Origin: Liopterus haemorrhoidalis
Lineage: Eukaryota; Arthropoda; Insecta; Coleoptera; Dytiscidae
Assembly (NCBI GenBank): GCA_963971575.1
Contig: OZ020612.1
Coordinates: 69,003,869-69,067,868 of the forward strand
Reading direction: 5' to 3'
Length of the DNA stretch: 64,000 nt
Part shown: piece by piece, positions 33,213 through 44,907 of the stretch
How positions within the stretch are numbered: the stretch's first letter is position 1
How the letters are laid out: each line of letters begins with the position of its first letter
Position numbers and translations under genes: made by a program
The notes under the pieces: model-generated
The model's input: the letters and a program-made list of their open reading frames with translations, nothing else
Told to the model about the DNA's origin: nothing
Databases searched by the model: none

Positions 33213-34020
33213 CAAGAGAGATCTGCGACAATAGACAGTGTTTTCCATGTCGTATTTTCTGTTTTTCGTAGTTTTTTTCGAACTATGCGAAAACTTGCCC
33301 ATGTGAGTCCTTACGCTGTATGTTACTGAATTCTATCTACTCTGGTTGCAACAAAAAGTGGAAAATATAGGTACAGCAAAATTTTATGTTATCTACCAAT
33401 ATTTCCTACCTTGGCGTGTGGAAACACTTGTTAAACACTGTTTTACAACAAGCACCTACGAATTTTCTCATGAAATAAAATATCATCCATCTCTTTTTGT
33501 TCCAAACCATTTCCAATTTGTTAGAAAAGGACCACACATATTTTACATGACTAGTAAAAAATAAACTACATGTGAAATTGTACCAAACAGGTAATTATTT
33601 GTTTTAACTCGTAATTATTTCTTGAGTTCGTTATTTTTAACTGAAAATTTGTAAAAAACAATTTACAAAATTAAGGACCTCACACGATTCACTTACCATT
33701 CAAATAATTATTACAAAAACTACCTACCTAATCTTTAAACAAGAAAAAAAATCACTAAACTGTAAAAAAATCGGTGCAATTTTTTAAATTACCTTAATTC
33801 TATGAGCTTCCGTTTATTTTTTGACGTGTGAAATAATTTGCTACAATTTTTTACTATTTTATTTTTTTGTAAATTTTTGCGGCTATATATAAATGGCAAA
33901 AAAGTTTTTTACATCTGCAAACGAAATCAGTTCGACTGATTAGTAAACATTTATGGACATACAAGAGTTGCCTTTTATATTTCAGGATTTGAGATCAAAA
34001 ACATTTATCAACAAAAGTGG
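33213..34020. other. No gene recognised
   Basis: AT-rich; the frame at 33346-33564 has no recognisable domain. Confidence 0.35.
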
Positions 34021-34690
34021 CTTTATTGTTTTTCAAAATATTCTTCATGAAGATCAATACACTTTTGCATGCGTTTGAACTAATTTTCGAAGCACTTTTT
34101 CCACTCCGATTGAGGCTTTTTCCACTGCGATTGTATAATTATGTGGGATCCAACGCGAACATATCTTATTGACGGCCAAATGTTCATGTAACAGTGAATG
34201 TATGCTGGTCCCACTAATGCCCAAGGATACCTCAATCTCACGATAAGTCCAGTGGCGGACTTTCGCAGAGACAAAAAAGACAATTGTCTTGGGCCCGATT
34301 TGGGAGGTGAGGACCTTTTTTTTTGCTCTTCACTTGGTTGAGGGCCCGTAAATCAATAATGTCTTGGGCCCGGCGAAGGCTTAATCCGCCACTGGATAAG
34401 TCACATGGCGATCTTGCAGTATCAGTTTACGCACAGCATCAATGTTTTCCGGAACAACAACCGATTTTGGACGAGCTTCACAAAATTCGTCCTTAAGCGA
34501 ACTACGGCCATGATTGAAGTCGGCAAACCATCGATAAACAGTAGTCCTTGATGGTGCTTCAACGCCAAAAGTCGAATTAAGTTCATCGATGCACTGTTGT
34601 TGGGTTAATCCACGTCGAAAGTAGTAAAAAATAATCTAAAAGGTTCACGATTTAATTCCATTTTCAGTCGAGATGATTTTTTCAAGTTAC
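34020..34690 (-). pseudogene. mariner transposase with internal deletion and nested MITE
   Basis: Read downward from about 34665, the frames give LTQQQCIDELNSTFGVEAPS, RTTVYRWFADFNHGRSSLKD, RPKSVVVPENIDAVRKLILQ and VTYREIEVSLGISGTSIHSL, the two helix-turn-helix units of a mariner transposase, then LHEHLAVNKICSRWIPHN. There it jumps to the family's last residues: a CIDLHxEYFEKQ-like ending is readable with stops near 34030-34060. The whole DDD core is deleted, so this is a non-autonomous mariner derivative. A hAT MITE sits at 34250-34394 inside the second helix-turn-helix. Confidence 0.85.
34250..34394. mobile_element. 145-bp hAT MITE (CAGTGGCG type)
   Basis: Termini CAGTGGCGGACTTTCGC and, on the reverse strand, CAGTGGCGGATTAAGCC, with a perfect 8-bp duplication GATAAGTC at 34242-34249 and 34395-34402. 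It contains one unit of the GAGGACC...CTCTTCACTTG phrase, the same motif that is amplified at 11346, 20765 and 39333. Confidence 0.94.
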
Positions 34691-34699
34691 TGTAAACAA

Positions 34700-35121
34700 C
34701 ACAAATAGCGCTCGTACGTCAAAACGTTCTTTGTATACCGTCCAAAATGTCAAACTTTACGATAGTAGCGTCAGTTGCCAGATGGCAGCACTAGTTTAGA
34801 TTTCAGGCAATGACCGTCAAACGAAAAAGTCCACTACTCTAAGCACGATTTTTTTTCATTTATCGATACAAGTGCTGCAATCGTTACAAGGTATAACTGA
34901 CGAAAATGACATACTTGTAATTAAAATACACAGACTAGAAGTCTTCACAGCCACTAGGAAACATGGTGCTATTGAAAAAGAGGCCGCTATAGGGATTTGC
35001 AGCTAAGCACCCTACCATCTGGTGAGCGTTTCATGAACTTGTGTACATCAGATAAAATTTCGTTTTGTGTATTGGTTTTGTATGAAGTTTGTTTTTAAAG
35101 TTTTATTATAATCATTGAAAA
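34700..35121. other. No gene recognised
   Basis: Probably the mariner leader (to about 34830), then ordinary sequence. Confidence 0.3.
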
Positions 35122-35397
35122 ATGTATAATACATATTGTTGTGTGCCTATGTGCAATTCATTGAAAAGAAGAAACCCGGAAATATCGTTTCATTTGTTTC
35201 CACTAATATCAGACACCGTACGGTTCGAAACAAAATTGGGAAAGCAAGAGGTTAGGAATCGACGCGATGTTTAGATAAACAATTTAAAAATTGAAAAAAA
35301 AGTGAGCCCTTATATCAAAGTTTGCTCATTACATTTTAATGACAGTGACTACAAAAAATATTTTCAATTTTGTATTTATTATCGCATATCTTGAAAA
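35122..35397 (+). pseudogene. THAP domain, interrupted
   Basis: From the ATG at 35122 the frame gives MYNTYCCVPMCNS, then PEISFHLFPL, and further on KVCSLHFNDSDY. The C-x4-C...C-x2-H zinc ligands and the FHxFP and VCSxHF blocks are the THAP signature (about 90 residues, DNA-binding, found in P-element transposases and in host regulators). A TAG interrupts the frame near 35270, and the conserved tryptophan is not seen where expected. It could be a decayed P-like transposase first exon or a decayed THAP gene. No downstream transposase was recognised before 36500. Confidence 0.7.
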
Positions 35398-36495
35398 TTC
35401 CTGTTATTGTGTGTGGGTTGGTAATGCACAAGTTTGTAGGCATAATGCATAAATCTTTATGAACTCTCTGTTTTTTTCAGTGACTCCACACAATATTATA
35501 TGCCCAGCATTGTAGATTTCTACCCCTTGGTAAACAACACGGGAATTATTATTTCCCCCAATACAGTTAAAATAATCGACAATGGAAAACCGCCATAACT
35601 TAAAACCAGATCACAAAATGTAGTATTTTAGATGTTTACAAGTAATGTCACTTCACAAAATCAGAAAATCCCAAACAATTATTTATTTTTTGTCGTTTTT
35701 TGATACACTTTTTGCTATTATTTACTAGTAAATGTCAAGTGGTATCTGATTTAGAATGGTTTCAAAAAAATCCGCGTGGCGCTACGATCTTAAAATTTTT
35801 CCCCTATAGCGAGTTACCCTTAACCAAGTTGCTGTTATTCGAGGTACACCTGTATATGGATCAGAACAAGAATTCACCTTAATTTTTTAGGTTCACCACA
35901 ATGTGTAATTTGTATATTCTTTATGATAACACAGCATAGAAAACTTTGACAATTAGTACATAAATCTGTCAAGTGATTACTATGATTTTTAGCTAATAAT
36001 CAACTAATTCTTTCTAGAAAAATATTTTCCCTTTCTTAACCAACCTACTTTTACCCTCTTGTAACATATCCAACATGGCTACCTATAATAATATTTTTCG
36101 TTCTGTTTTATGTTAGGGTTGTGTTATCTAAGATCAAATAAGCCCGCCTTACTTTACCCTCATTCTAGGTTTGGTTAGTGTCCCACTTCAAGTAGCTGCC
36201 ATTTTACAAATGGAAACGAGTCTCAACACGTACACGGCTATATGTTACGTTATTTAACGTATGTTAACGATGTACTTAACAAACTCTTAGATATCAGATA
36301 TGGTTAAGTGTTTTTAATATTTTAGATAGTGTTTAGACTTTAAATATGTTAAGATAAAGTTGTTTTGGAGTAAATAATAGTTGATAAGATATTTCAAAAA
36401 GGCATCATACCGCCTGAAAGTATCCAAAGTATACATCTTTTCAGAAGCATAAATGGACATTTTAAGTAGAGCGTAAAGAGACAGATATGTTTGCA
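35398..36495. other. No gene recognised
   Basis: AT-rich, no shared repeat seen. Frames at 35700-35882 and 36314-36505 look like chance. Confidence 0.35.
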
Positions 36496-36499
36496 AAAT

Positions 36500-36630
36500 G
36501 GACAATAAGAGTTTTTAAAATAGGACATCAAAAAGAAAGAACGGAGGAAGACCAAGAAGAAGAATGTGGAAAGATGAATTTCAAAAATCTTTAACAGGAA
36601 GAAGGGTGAAATGGAAACAAATAATGACTG
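36500..36630 (+). pseudogene. LINE ORF2 C-terminal scrap
   Basis: KNGGRPRRRMWKDEFQKSLT then RRVKWKQIM: the GRPxxxW...W ending of insect non-LTR ORF2. It is directly followed by family B copy B5. Confidence 0.6.
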
Positions 36631-36635
36631 TGATA

Positions 36636-37333
36636 CAAAAAATTGATGTGAAGTATGAATTTTTACACATTTCAGGGTTTCGCAGGTATTTAGTAAGTGA
36701 ATGATGATTATTTGGGATGCCAAAACAAATTTTATGTTAAAATATTTTTTTGTTCATTTTAATTCGAATGCCTATACCTTTATTTGGGTTTCTAAATATT
36801 TGCAGTATTTTTTTTTTTATATAGCAAGGTTCATTAATATTTTGAAAATTGCGCCTATGGCTTCCATTGGTTGTTTAAGTCATAAACTCCGACCCTCTGA
36901 TTTCGTATACATTCAAACATAGAATTAAATTATAATTTCAACACTTCCCACTGGTTATTAATTTTACGCTTTTAAAAATTAAATGCAATATTTGCCAAAA
37001 TATAACTAGAATTTTGACAAAATAATTTAAACAAAATAAAAATGCAAAAAAAAACAGAAAAAATAAAATTGACGTGAATCGAACAGTAGTTTGCAACTTA
37101 CGAAGCGAGAACGTTACCACTGGACTACGGACGTTCACTCGTTTACTGTGTTACATAGCGGATTAAATATTTTACATATTTTAGTTAAAAACACAAAAAA
37201 AATGCATTATTTTCCGAAAACATAATCTGATAAAAAATTCCTGTTGTACTATTCCGGTTCACACCAATGTACATTACTTAGAATTTTTTCAGATTTTTAG
37301 TTTAAACCATCTGGGCTACAGGGTGTGGGACAA
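36636..37333 (+). mobile_element. Family B repeat, copy B5 (3' part replaced by family E)
   Basis: Follows the family from AAAAAATTGATGTGAAG to CTACAGGGTGTGGGACAA, then switches at 37334 to family E (TTGCCGGCCCAGCAGCGG). The junction falls in the middle of the family B sequence, so the rest was lost on insertion or recombination. Confidence 0.82.
37071..37137 (-). other. tRNA-like module of B5
   Basis: Minus strand: A-box TAGTCCAGTGG, GTTCTCGCTTCGTAAGTTG as anticodon arm, and B-box TGTTCGATTCA. Distinct in sequence from the other modules. Confidence 0.6.
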
Positions 37334-37500
37334 TTGCCGGCCCAGCAGCGGTAAAGTGCAAAATAATCGCATTAAATGCTGGTAAAGTACTTTGTATAGG
37401 AGGAGTGCGAAATACAAATGTAAAGTATATTATTAATACTGGCGTTGCACAAACTTTTGGTGCTAGCAATCTACCAACAGAAAAAGCAGTTTGCTGGGTT
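37334..37500 (+). mobile_element. Family E fragment
   Basis: Shares TTGCCGGCCCAGCAGCGG, AATCGCATTAAATGCTGG, TATTATTAATACTGGCGTTG and AACAGAAAAAGCAGTTTGC with 59449-59919 and, inverted, 63637-64000. Confidence 0.75.
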
Positions 37501-37890
37501 GTGACAGAAGACCAGTTGAAAGGCGTAAAATATCTTGGTTATGTTAATAAAATGGTTGATCCTGTCATAAATATATTTCAGCTACTGTATCCAAAATTAA
37601 AATTGATATGTTATTAACCAATCTTCAACATGAATATGGCACTTGCAGATAAAGAAATTTCGGTATTCGGCGTACTTGTTTTACTGAAGAGCCATCAAAG
37701 AATGGCTCAAGAAAAGTTCGTACTAAATCGCATTCCGTATAATTCTAAATCGTACTAGATTTTCTTTTGGATCGAACGATTCCAACACGTGTTTATGAGA
37801 TAATCTGATAAGCGACGCGCTAAAACTCGTAGGTGTAATACTCATACATCCGCACAAATATTTCATCAATTAAGCATCATGATACCAATC
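37501..37890. other. No gene recognised
   Basis: Nothing supportable. Confidence 0.3.
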
Positions 37891-37894
37891 CTTA

Positions 37895-38105
37895 AGGAGT
37901 GTATGTTCTCCACACACATGAGATGCTAACAATGGAGTGATCGACAGTTGTTAGGCGAGGAGAGTGCGGGGGGATGTGTGACCGGCTCGTCGCTCGGCAC
38001 GGGCCGCCCGTGTAATGTCGGCCAATTATGCGTAATTATAGAGCGGTCTACTCCTTACCTCCACCTGGTTATAGATGTGTGCGAGACCGCACCCCAACAG
38101 GAAAT
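37895..38105. promoter_or_regulatory. GC-richer unique island
   Basis: A non-repeated stretch with several CpGs (GCTCGTCGCTCGGCACGGGC) inside very AT-rich DNA, containing the homeodomain-style core TAATTAT. It might be a conserved regulatory element; no direct evidence. Confidence 0.25.
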
Positions 38106-38345
38106 GGATATGTTAGGGATTTTTTAAATTATTCAAAATTATTTGACACGTCAAAATAAAAATAAACCAACATTTTTAAAATTAAATAATTTTTTGTAAA
38201 GAGTATAATACAACTCTGTTAAAATTTACAGTAATCACTAGAGTTAGGACACAATTATTCTTTTTAAAAAATTTGTTCAAAACATTCAAAGCGGCAAATA
38301 AATTCTATTGTATTTAATTTAAGATTATGTGCAGTCGTCCAAATA

Positions 38346-39316
38346 CAGGTGGGCCTCGTTTTACGCCGGTGTTACGTACCGGCGCAAAATAAAGCGGCGC
38401 AAATCAAAGCAAAGAATGTTCATTCCAGAGACGGATTAACATTCTATTCGAATTAATATTTTTGTTTTTTCTTAAATTATTTTTGTTTTTTCTTTATTTA
38501 TTACTTATATATACAGAAAATAATAATATTATTACAGAACATACAATACAATGCAACAATCCGATACAAATAAACAAAAATTAAAACAGAAATCAAAATT
38601 ATAATCAAAAATAAACAAAACCTTTGAAAGAATATTAAATTTTTTTATTTTTTCTTTCACGCAGAAGGCTTATGTAAGGTTCCATAGATGTTTTGATATT
38701 TTTTATTATAGTTGAACTGCGTTCGCAATCATGATCTGTCTTGCAAATGTCTTAATTTTTTAATTTTATCTGCATTTTTCAAATTTTAAGTTTAGGCATC
38801 TACAAATCTTCGGACGAGTTTCACCATTGAGGGTTTTTTGGTCATACCTACAAAACCCTTTTAATTCTTTTAATAACTTCAATTTTTGTCTCAATCGAAA
38901 TAGACCTACGTTGTTTTCTATCGTGTTTTATAGATATATCTTCCATTGGTATTAATGAAAATTATAATTATTACTCAATAATTTTAAATTAAATTTTAAA
39001 AGTAAGTTAATAAAAATAATATAGAAAAATTAAAAATTATTAAATTTAGATTATATTAAATATTAGATTTAGATTTACTTAAATTTAAATACGTACATAT
39101 CATAAAGCAGACACTCTTAAGCGAGTTAAATTTATTTTACAACTGAATACGTCTCAGTAGTTCGATTACTGCGACTGCGTAAACCACGAGACATCCCCGC
39201 TTCGATCCCTGAATCGTCGACACCCGACTCCGACGTTCAACTGTTTCAAAGCGGCGTTATTTTAAGGTCGCTGCCAACCGGCGTAAAATAAAGCGGCGTA
39301 AAATAAGGCCCACCTG
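38346..39316. mobile_element. 971-bp Tigger-like element, non-autonomous
   Basis: Termini CAGGTGGGCCTCGTTTTACG and, on the reverse strand, CAGGTGGGCCTTATTTTACG (18 of 20), flanked by TA at 38344-38345 and 39317-39318. GGCGCAAAATAAAGCGGCGC and related phrases repeat beside both ends. The CAGGTGGGCC/TTTTACG ends and TA duplication are those of Tigger/pogo. No transposase frame is present. A 35-bp scrap of the family B terminus (TCATACCTACAAAACCC) lies at 38828-38860. Confidence 0.92.
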
Positions 39317-39332
39317 TATATAACTCTGTGTA

Positions 39333-39625
39333 CAATGGCGCACAAGGGGGGGGGGGGTGCTTTCCAAGAAAGAAGGAAATTATTATTTTTTTATCACCAT
39401 GGTTAGATAAATATATGTATTTAAAAATAGAGATGAGGACCTTTTTTTTAGGTCATCACTTGTATTTCAGAAGTGAGGACCTATTTTTTTGTTAGTTGAT
39501 CACTCGTATTTCAGAAGTGAGGATTTTTTTTTTTAGACCATCACTTGAAATTTAGAAATGAACACATTATTCATAATTTAAATAATTTTGTCTTGTCAGC
39601 CCTCAAATTCCTGGGTGCGCCACTG
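39333..39625. mobile_element. 293-bp hAT MITE with internal minisatellite
   Basis: Termini CAATGGCGCAC and, on the reverse strand, CAGTGGCGCAC. Flanks TCTGTGTA (39325-39332) and TATGTGTA (39626-39633) match at 7 of 8. The interior has three units of about 45 bp (GTGAGGACCTTTTTTTT, then CATCACTTG). It lies only 16 bp from the Tigger-like element. Confidence 0.85.
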
Positions 39626-39826
39626 TATGTGTACAAATCATAGAAAGTAATTAAAACAGTATCTAAAAATATATATATACAAAAGGTTTTATACTTATCT
39701 ACTTATAGAATTAATGGCAAATTTTTTAATTGTAGCAAAGGTACATGAGTATATGTCGGGAAAATTATTCATCTTGTGAGCTTGTAAGCTTTCATCTCAT
39801 TCGCTTGTTCTTAGCTTTTACTTATG

Positions 39827-40818
39827 GTCTATTTCAAAATAGAAAAATGTGTGTAAGAAGATAGGAGCTGTTTGTCCTTGCTTCGGATTGGTTTAGATCG
39901 TCATCCCTATTACACTGTTAAAATATTGTTTTTAGTCCAAGTTGACAGTTCAGTGTCGTACATTGGAAATATATATTATCTGTCTCATTTTGTAATACGG
40001 AACCAACAGGAAAAGTTCATTTTTTATGTTGTATATTGACAATACATTTATAATATTATCATAGTATTGGTTCACACGGATACGCCAAAGTCTGTTTACA
40101 CCACAACAGTCACCAAAGTAACCAGATCTAGTTTCCTATAACAAATTGAGACAGATTATATTATTTATATTATTTAATTTTTTTCATGTATTTTGTTATT
40201 ATTTACATATTTAGACTTTTATTTATATTCTTGGCGTAGATTTTATGGAGAAAATTCTCCATGTAATTTGTTTTTACGCAGTTATATATTTTTTAGGTTA
40301 TCTGACATATAAATATTTTTTGACACTTGACAATTAAGAGATCAAGAGAGAGGACTAATGTAAGGCCAAAAGACAGCCCAGCTGATTGTGCCCAAAGAAG
40401 AAGTTATTGATATAATTTTTAGACCTTCATACATACATATATTTTTAATTTTTATTTACAATAATTATTTAAATAAGAAACTTTAGCTCTGAAGATATAT
40501 TGTTTGTTTTATTGCTTTATTTAAACTCTTTTAGCAAATCTCTCTTGTTATATATAGTACATCATTTTTAAAAATTTTCAAATTTCCCATTAAACTGAAT
40601 TTATGTCGTATAAATAAGTGTATTTAACATCTGCCTTGTTTATTTCAATATCCTATTAACCATTTTCATATTTAAAAAAAAAAATCAGATGCTAACCCAG
40701 TTACTACGCCCATGCCCTAGTTGTAACTTATTTTAAATTTCCTGCTATACTGTATTTGTCCAGTGTAAATCGTACTCGGTTCGCAGCGCTATCTACTTTT
40801 TTCTACTTTGAAATAGAC
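39827..40818. mobile_element. Possible 1-kb element with short inverted termini
   Basis: GTCTATTTCAAAATAGAAAA at 39827 and, inverted from 40818, GTCTATTTCAAAGTAGAAAA, followed on both sides by AGATAG and AGCTG/GCGCTG. Interior has no frame. Target duplication unclear. Confidence 0.45.
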
Positions 40819-41980
40819 AATAGTCCAGCAAATCTAAAACCACAAATAAATAACTAACTACTTTCCCACAAATATCATCAACCCTTCCCCGCTTGAATTG
40901 TCACCATTTTAAAACCAAATTATATTTAATGACCCAAGTTTTAATTATAACATTCAAAGAATTGACTTTTTTCCGGGGCGGTGCAAAAAACAAAAGTATC
41001 ACCCAACCATAGCAATCTTAGAACAATACAACCATTTTGTAAACAGTAAACAATCGAACCAAATATTAAACATATGATAGTTAATATCCTGTCCATACCG
41101 GAAATCGAATGACAAAAATTAATAATGCGGTTGAAAAAAACGTTCGTATCCTACCGCAGCGAATCATAAAGAAGGGTGTGATGTCTTAATTAAATAAAAT
41201 GAAACATTATAACCCGGTGTCTTGTCAGTTGGAAACTATGAAATATTGTATCGCATTTACTAAATGTCTAAATTACATGTGGTTTTTCCTTTCTTTATGG
41301 TAGATAATTAGTTTTTGGGTTTTTTATTAAGTTATTTCTCGCTTCCTTTGCTTTGTTTCGTAAAGAGTTAAATTTATTCGGTGAAATGTGTTTTTAAGAA
41401 TTATGGCTGAAAAAAACATATGGTTTATTGTTTGTACTGTAAATGCTTTCTAGAATTTTTTGTCCTTAATTGCATGTCTTGGTGGATTTTATACAGAATA
41501 TACCATATTTCATGTCATTTTTGCGTTTTGTGAAGGTTATTTTTTACTATTAGTATTTTTACAGAAAATTTTGCACAGAAATTCTTTATTTTGAGTTGAA
41601 GCAATAGAATACACAATTTACAAAGGTTCAACTTAATATACCGGGAAAAAATTATAGATATTAAGTATGGTGAATGGGGAACGAATATGACTGTTCTTTG
41701 CCAAACTGATGAAACAGAAGAGATGGGTTGCTTTTCGTGAGTGACAAGATTCGCATGATATTTCACCTTCTGCTGCAGTCCCTGTAACAGCTAATCGTCG
41801 ATTGGTATGGATTAATTTTCGTCACCTTGCCGTCTGTTTTATAAGTTGTAAGACCTAACCGATCTTTTATCATCTTTGAATTTGTGCCATCTCTAAAACT
41901 CCCGAACTACTTAAAACACTCAATTAACTCGGAGCATCTTCACCAAAACTGATTTCAAAAGTTCAAGTCTTCCTGTCGCA
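40819..41980. other. No gene recognised
   Basis: AT-rich. A minus-strand 83-codon frame at 41515-41766 has no recognisable domain. Confidence 0.35.
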
Positions 41981-42270
41981 TTTTTACCAACCGCCAACAT
42001 ATATAAGTATTGTGATCATACCGATTTTGACATTTCGAGATTTCGATGGATCTCCACGAATTAATGTCCCTACATAACGTTTTGACTATTTTTAGCATGA
42101 TGTCTGTTTGTCTGTCTGCCTGTCTGTCTGTCTGCCTGCCTGCCTGTCTGTCTGTCTGTCCATCTGTCTGTCTGTGTACACGTGCAGAGCAAATTCAGCT
42201 ATAAGGATTTTTATGAAACTTCATATTTAAGCTTTTGACATCAATGGCACAAGTTGATCAACTTTTGGTA
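41981..42270 (+). mobile_element. Family A repeat, copy 5
   Basis: TTTTTACCAACCGCCAACAT, GAGATTTCGATGGATCTCC, a (GTCT)n/(GCCT)n tract at 42105-42178, GTGCAGAGCAAATTCAGC and the usual end near 42258. Nearly full length. Confidence 0.82.
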
Positions 42271-42749
42271 AAAAACGGTTGACTATAAATGGGAGATTAC
42301 TCGTGTCAGATTATTACGAATTGTTTCAGGTTGGAATGAAAACGATGATGTGGTAAATTATTTGCGTGCAATTGCCCATAACCTGTCATATTAAACCTTA
42401 AAAATAAAAAATTTATTAGTTTTATTATATAAGTTTTCTTATTATATAATTTTCTCTATTTATATTCAAACATTCAGACCAATTCTGTAATCGAGTTACT
42501 ATGATCATTATTTGTCTCTAGTAACAAAATTTTTCTCTATGAACAAGTTCAGTTACTATCATGAATGAAAGGCATTATACTTTTTATAATATTTTATCTT
42601 GTAGTAACGTTACTACACAGTAAATTTGTACAGAATTGATCTGATAATGTCACTTTATTTATCATCAAAATAATAAATTACAATGGAAACTAAAATTTCT
42701 TTCATTATTAATTCCTATCGAAATAATTCAACAATCCATTTTTGATAAA

Positions 42750-42885
42750 CGTGCCATTCGATAAATTGAGCATTCGATAAACTAGCTTTCGATAAACTTG
42801 ATTTCGATAAATTAGCTTTCGATAAATTTGAATTCGATAAATTGATTTTCGATAAATTTTCTTTCGATAAACTCGCCGGTTACCA
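42750..42885. repeat. About 18-bp tandem repeat (TTCGATAAA)
   Basis: Eight units of the type TTCGATAAACTTGAT/TAGC run from about 42758 to 42872. The repetitive minus-strand peptide (YRKxIYRK) is a by-product. Style resembles the subrepeats of foldback arms, but no inverted partner was found. Confidence 0.75.
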
Positions 42886-43790
42886 GCTTTAATGTCGCTA
42901 GAGAACACGCGTAAATCCGAGTACCTAATAAATTATAATTATATTCACCGTTCTAATTTAAGGACTTACTTTTCCAAATCTTCTGACCATATGTCGTTTT
43001 TCATCAAAATTATAATAAGGCTACTTAAGAATTAACTAAAATCTCTATTCACTTCTTACAATGTCATTCCCAAAAGTAGACTTTATAAAAAATCTAGATT
43101 AAAATTGGTTGTATTGAAGTGAAATTCTTGTAATTTCACGGGCCGTCTTTTTGAATGGTGTCTGATCGGTGTTGTATCGACCGCTAATCGGTAAATTGGT
43201 CGATCAACCTTATAGACCTACCTGACAGCAACAACATCTGATCACACGTTAGACATGTTTGACAAGTGAATCAACAGGAAATGAGCATACAAATTAGATA
43301 CTATTTATTACTGATTTCTAGTTTAATATAAAGCTAATTTTGTTGAGTAATCTATAATCAGAGGTTATTTTCTTGTGCAGCTCTAGCTTATTTGTGCAAC
43401 TCTGAATTCCAAATGTGCATCACTAATTTTAATTTTATGCAGCATTAAATAAATAACGATTTTATTAAAAATTAAAAGAAAATTCAAATTAATGAATTTG
43501 GTCACTTTTTGTATTTTTATCATTATAGTAAAAATTATGCGGAATGTCAGGCGGAAAAAGTGTAAAAAAGCGGGAAATTATTAACCAAATAACAAAAATA
43601 TTATGTCTAAATGGGTCTTAATATTGCTCTCTGAAATACTTAAGTCCTAAAGACTTACTTTCAAGCGATTGCTGTTTCTAAATTTTTGTGCGAAGGTATT
43701 GAAACAAACTCCAAAAATCTTTTAACAAGATCACCACTTGGAAGTATTTATTATCTTATAATTAATGTGTTAACTAACACTGACCAACAA
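42886..43790. other. No gene recognised
   Basis: AT-rich; nothing supportable. Confidence 0.35.
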
Positions 43791-43793
43791 AAT

Positions 43794-44907
43794 AATTTTT
43801 TTATCTTGGTGTCAGACAAGTAATAACTGATTTTGGATATTTTTGATGTGCTGATTCCAAAAATACCTGACTCTTTTTCGTAGCAGCTTTAGTTTTTGAG
43901 ATACAGACTAATTTATTTTAGTTTTTTATCTAAAAACGGTAAACTTCCTCCTTGGACAGCAAAGTGGATATACAAAATATCCTTGTTTTTTATGTCTTTA
44001 GGACAGCAGAGCTAAGAATCAGCACTGGGTTAACAGAAATTGGGTGATTTCCATTAAGAAATGTCATAATTCAAGAAAAACAAAACGTTGTCAACGAACC
44101 TTTGGTTGCGAGAGAGAAAATTATATTTCCACCCTTGCATATCAAGTTTGGGCGTATGTAGCAATTTTTTAAGGCTTTAAATACAGATGGACTTTGTATA
44201 GGCTACTTGACACGTAAATTTCCTGGGATTAACTCTGAAAAACTGAAAGCCAGAATATTTGATGGTCCTCAGATAAGACAACCTATTGAAGATCCACAAT
44301 CCAATCCAACCGCATCAATGAACGAGATTGAATCTAATTCTTGGTGTTCATTTATTCAAGTAGTACAAAATTTTCTTGGAAATCATAAGGCAGAGAATTA
44401 GTGGAAAATATGCTTTCCAACTTTAATATTCTCGGTTGTATTATGACCACTTACCAGAAAACCTAGGTGATTTTAGTGAAGAACCGGGGGAAAGATTCCA
44501 TCAGGACATAAAACTATTGAAGATAGATATCAAGGAAGATAAGATAGCCACATGATGGCCTACTACTGTTGGACTCTTCAGAAAAACTGTTCTGGTAAAC
44601 TCCATGCTAGAAAGTCGTACAAAAGAACATTTTTAAGTGATAAGTGATTAATGTATATTAATCTACTTTGTGAAATAAATACCTTACTTTGTCTCTTTTG
44701 TGTTTGTAACTGGCAGTTGGAGCAAATAGTAACAGTAATAACGTGAAAAATACACAAGTTAAGAAATAAGATATTTTATTGTAAAAGAGGCCAGTATAGC
44801 GTAAAAACTAGATCTGATAGACCAAATCTGACGGCTATTTTGGATTATGTGCCCAAAAATTACCTAGAGATAGTTAAAAACTCGCAGGCACCAAAATGTC
44901 TGTTGGG
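43794..44907 (+). pseudogene. Family D transposon remnant, copy 2
   Basis: Starts CCAACAAAATAATTTTTTTA and ends, inverted, CCCAACAGACATTTTGGTGC. It encodes the same pieces as copy 1: KLPPWTAKWIYKIS, a decayed region around HWVNRNWV (here AL-G-QKLGDFH with stops), then RKFPGINSEKLKARIFDGPQ ... FIQVVQNFLGNHKAEN (44207-44401) and, further on, scraps of the family's last conserved block (DFSEEQGERFHQD-like, near 44470-44510). The N-terminal half is missing as in copy 3, and the two plus-strand copies are very similar over 1.1 kb, so the deletion form itself appears to have multiplied. Confidence 0.72.
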
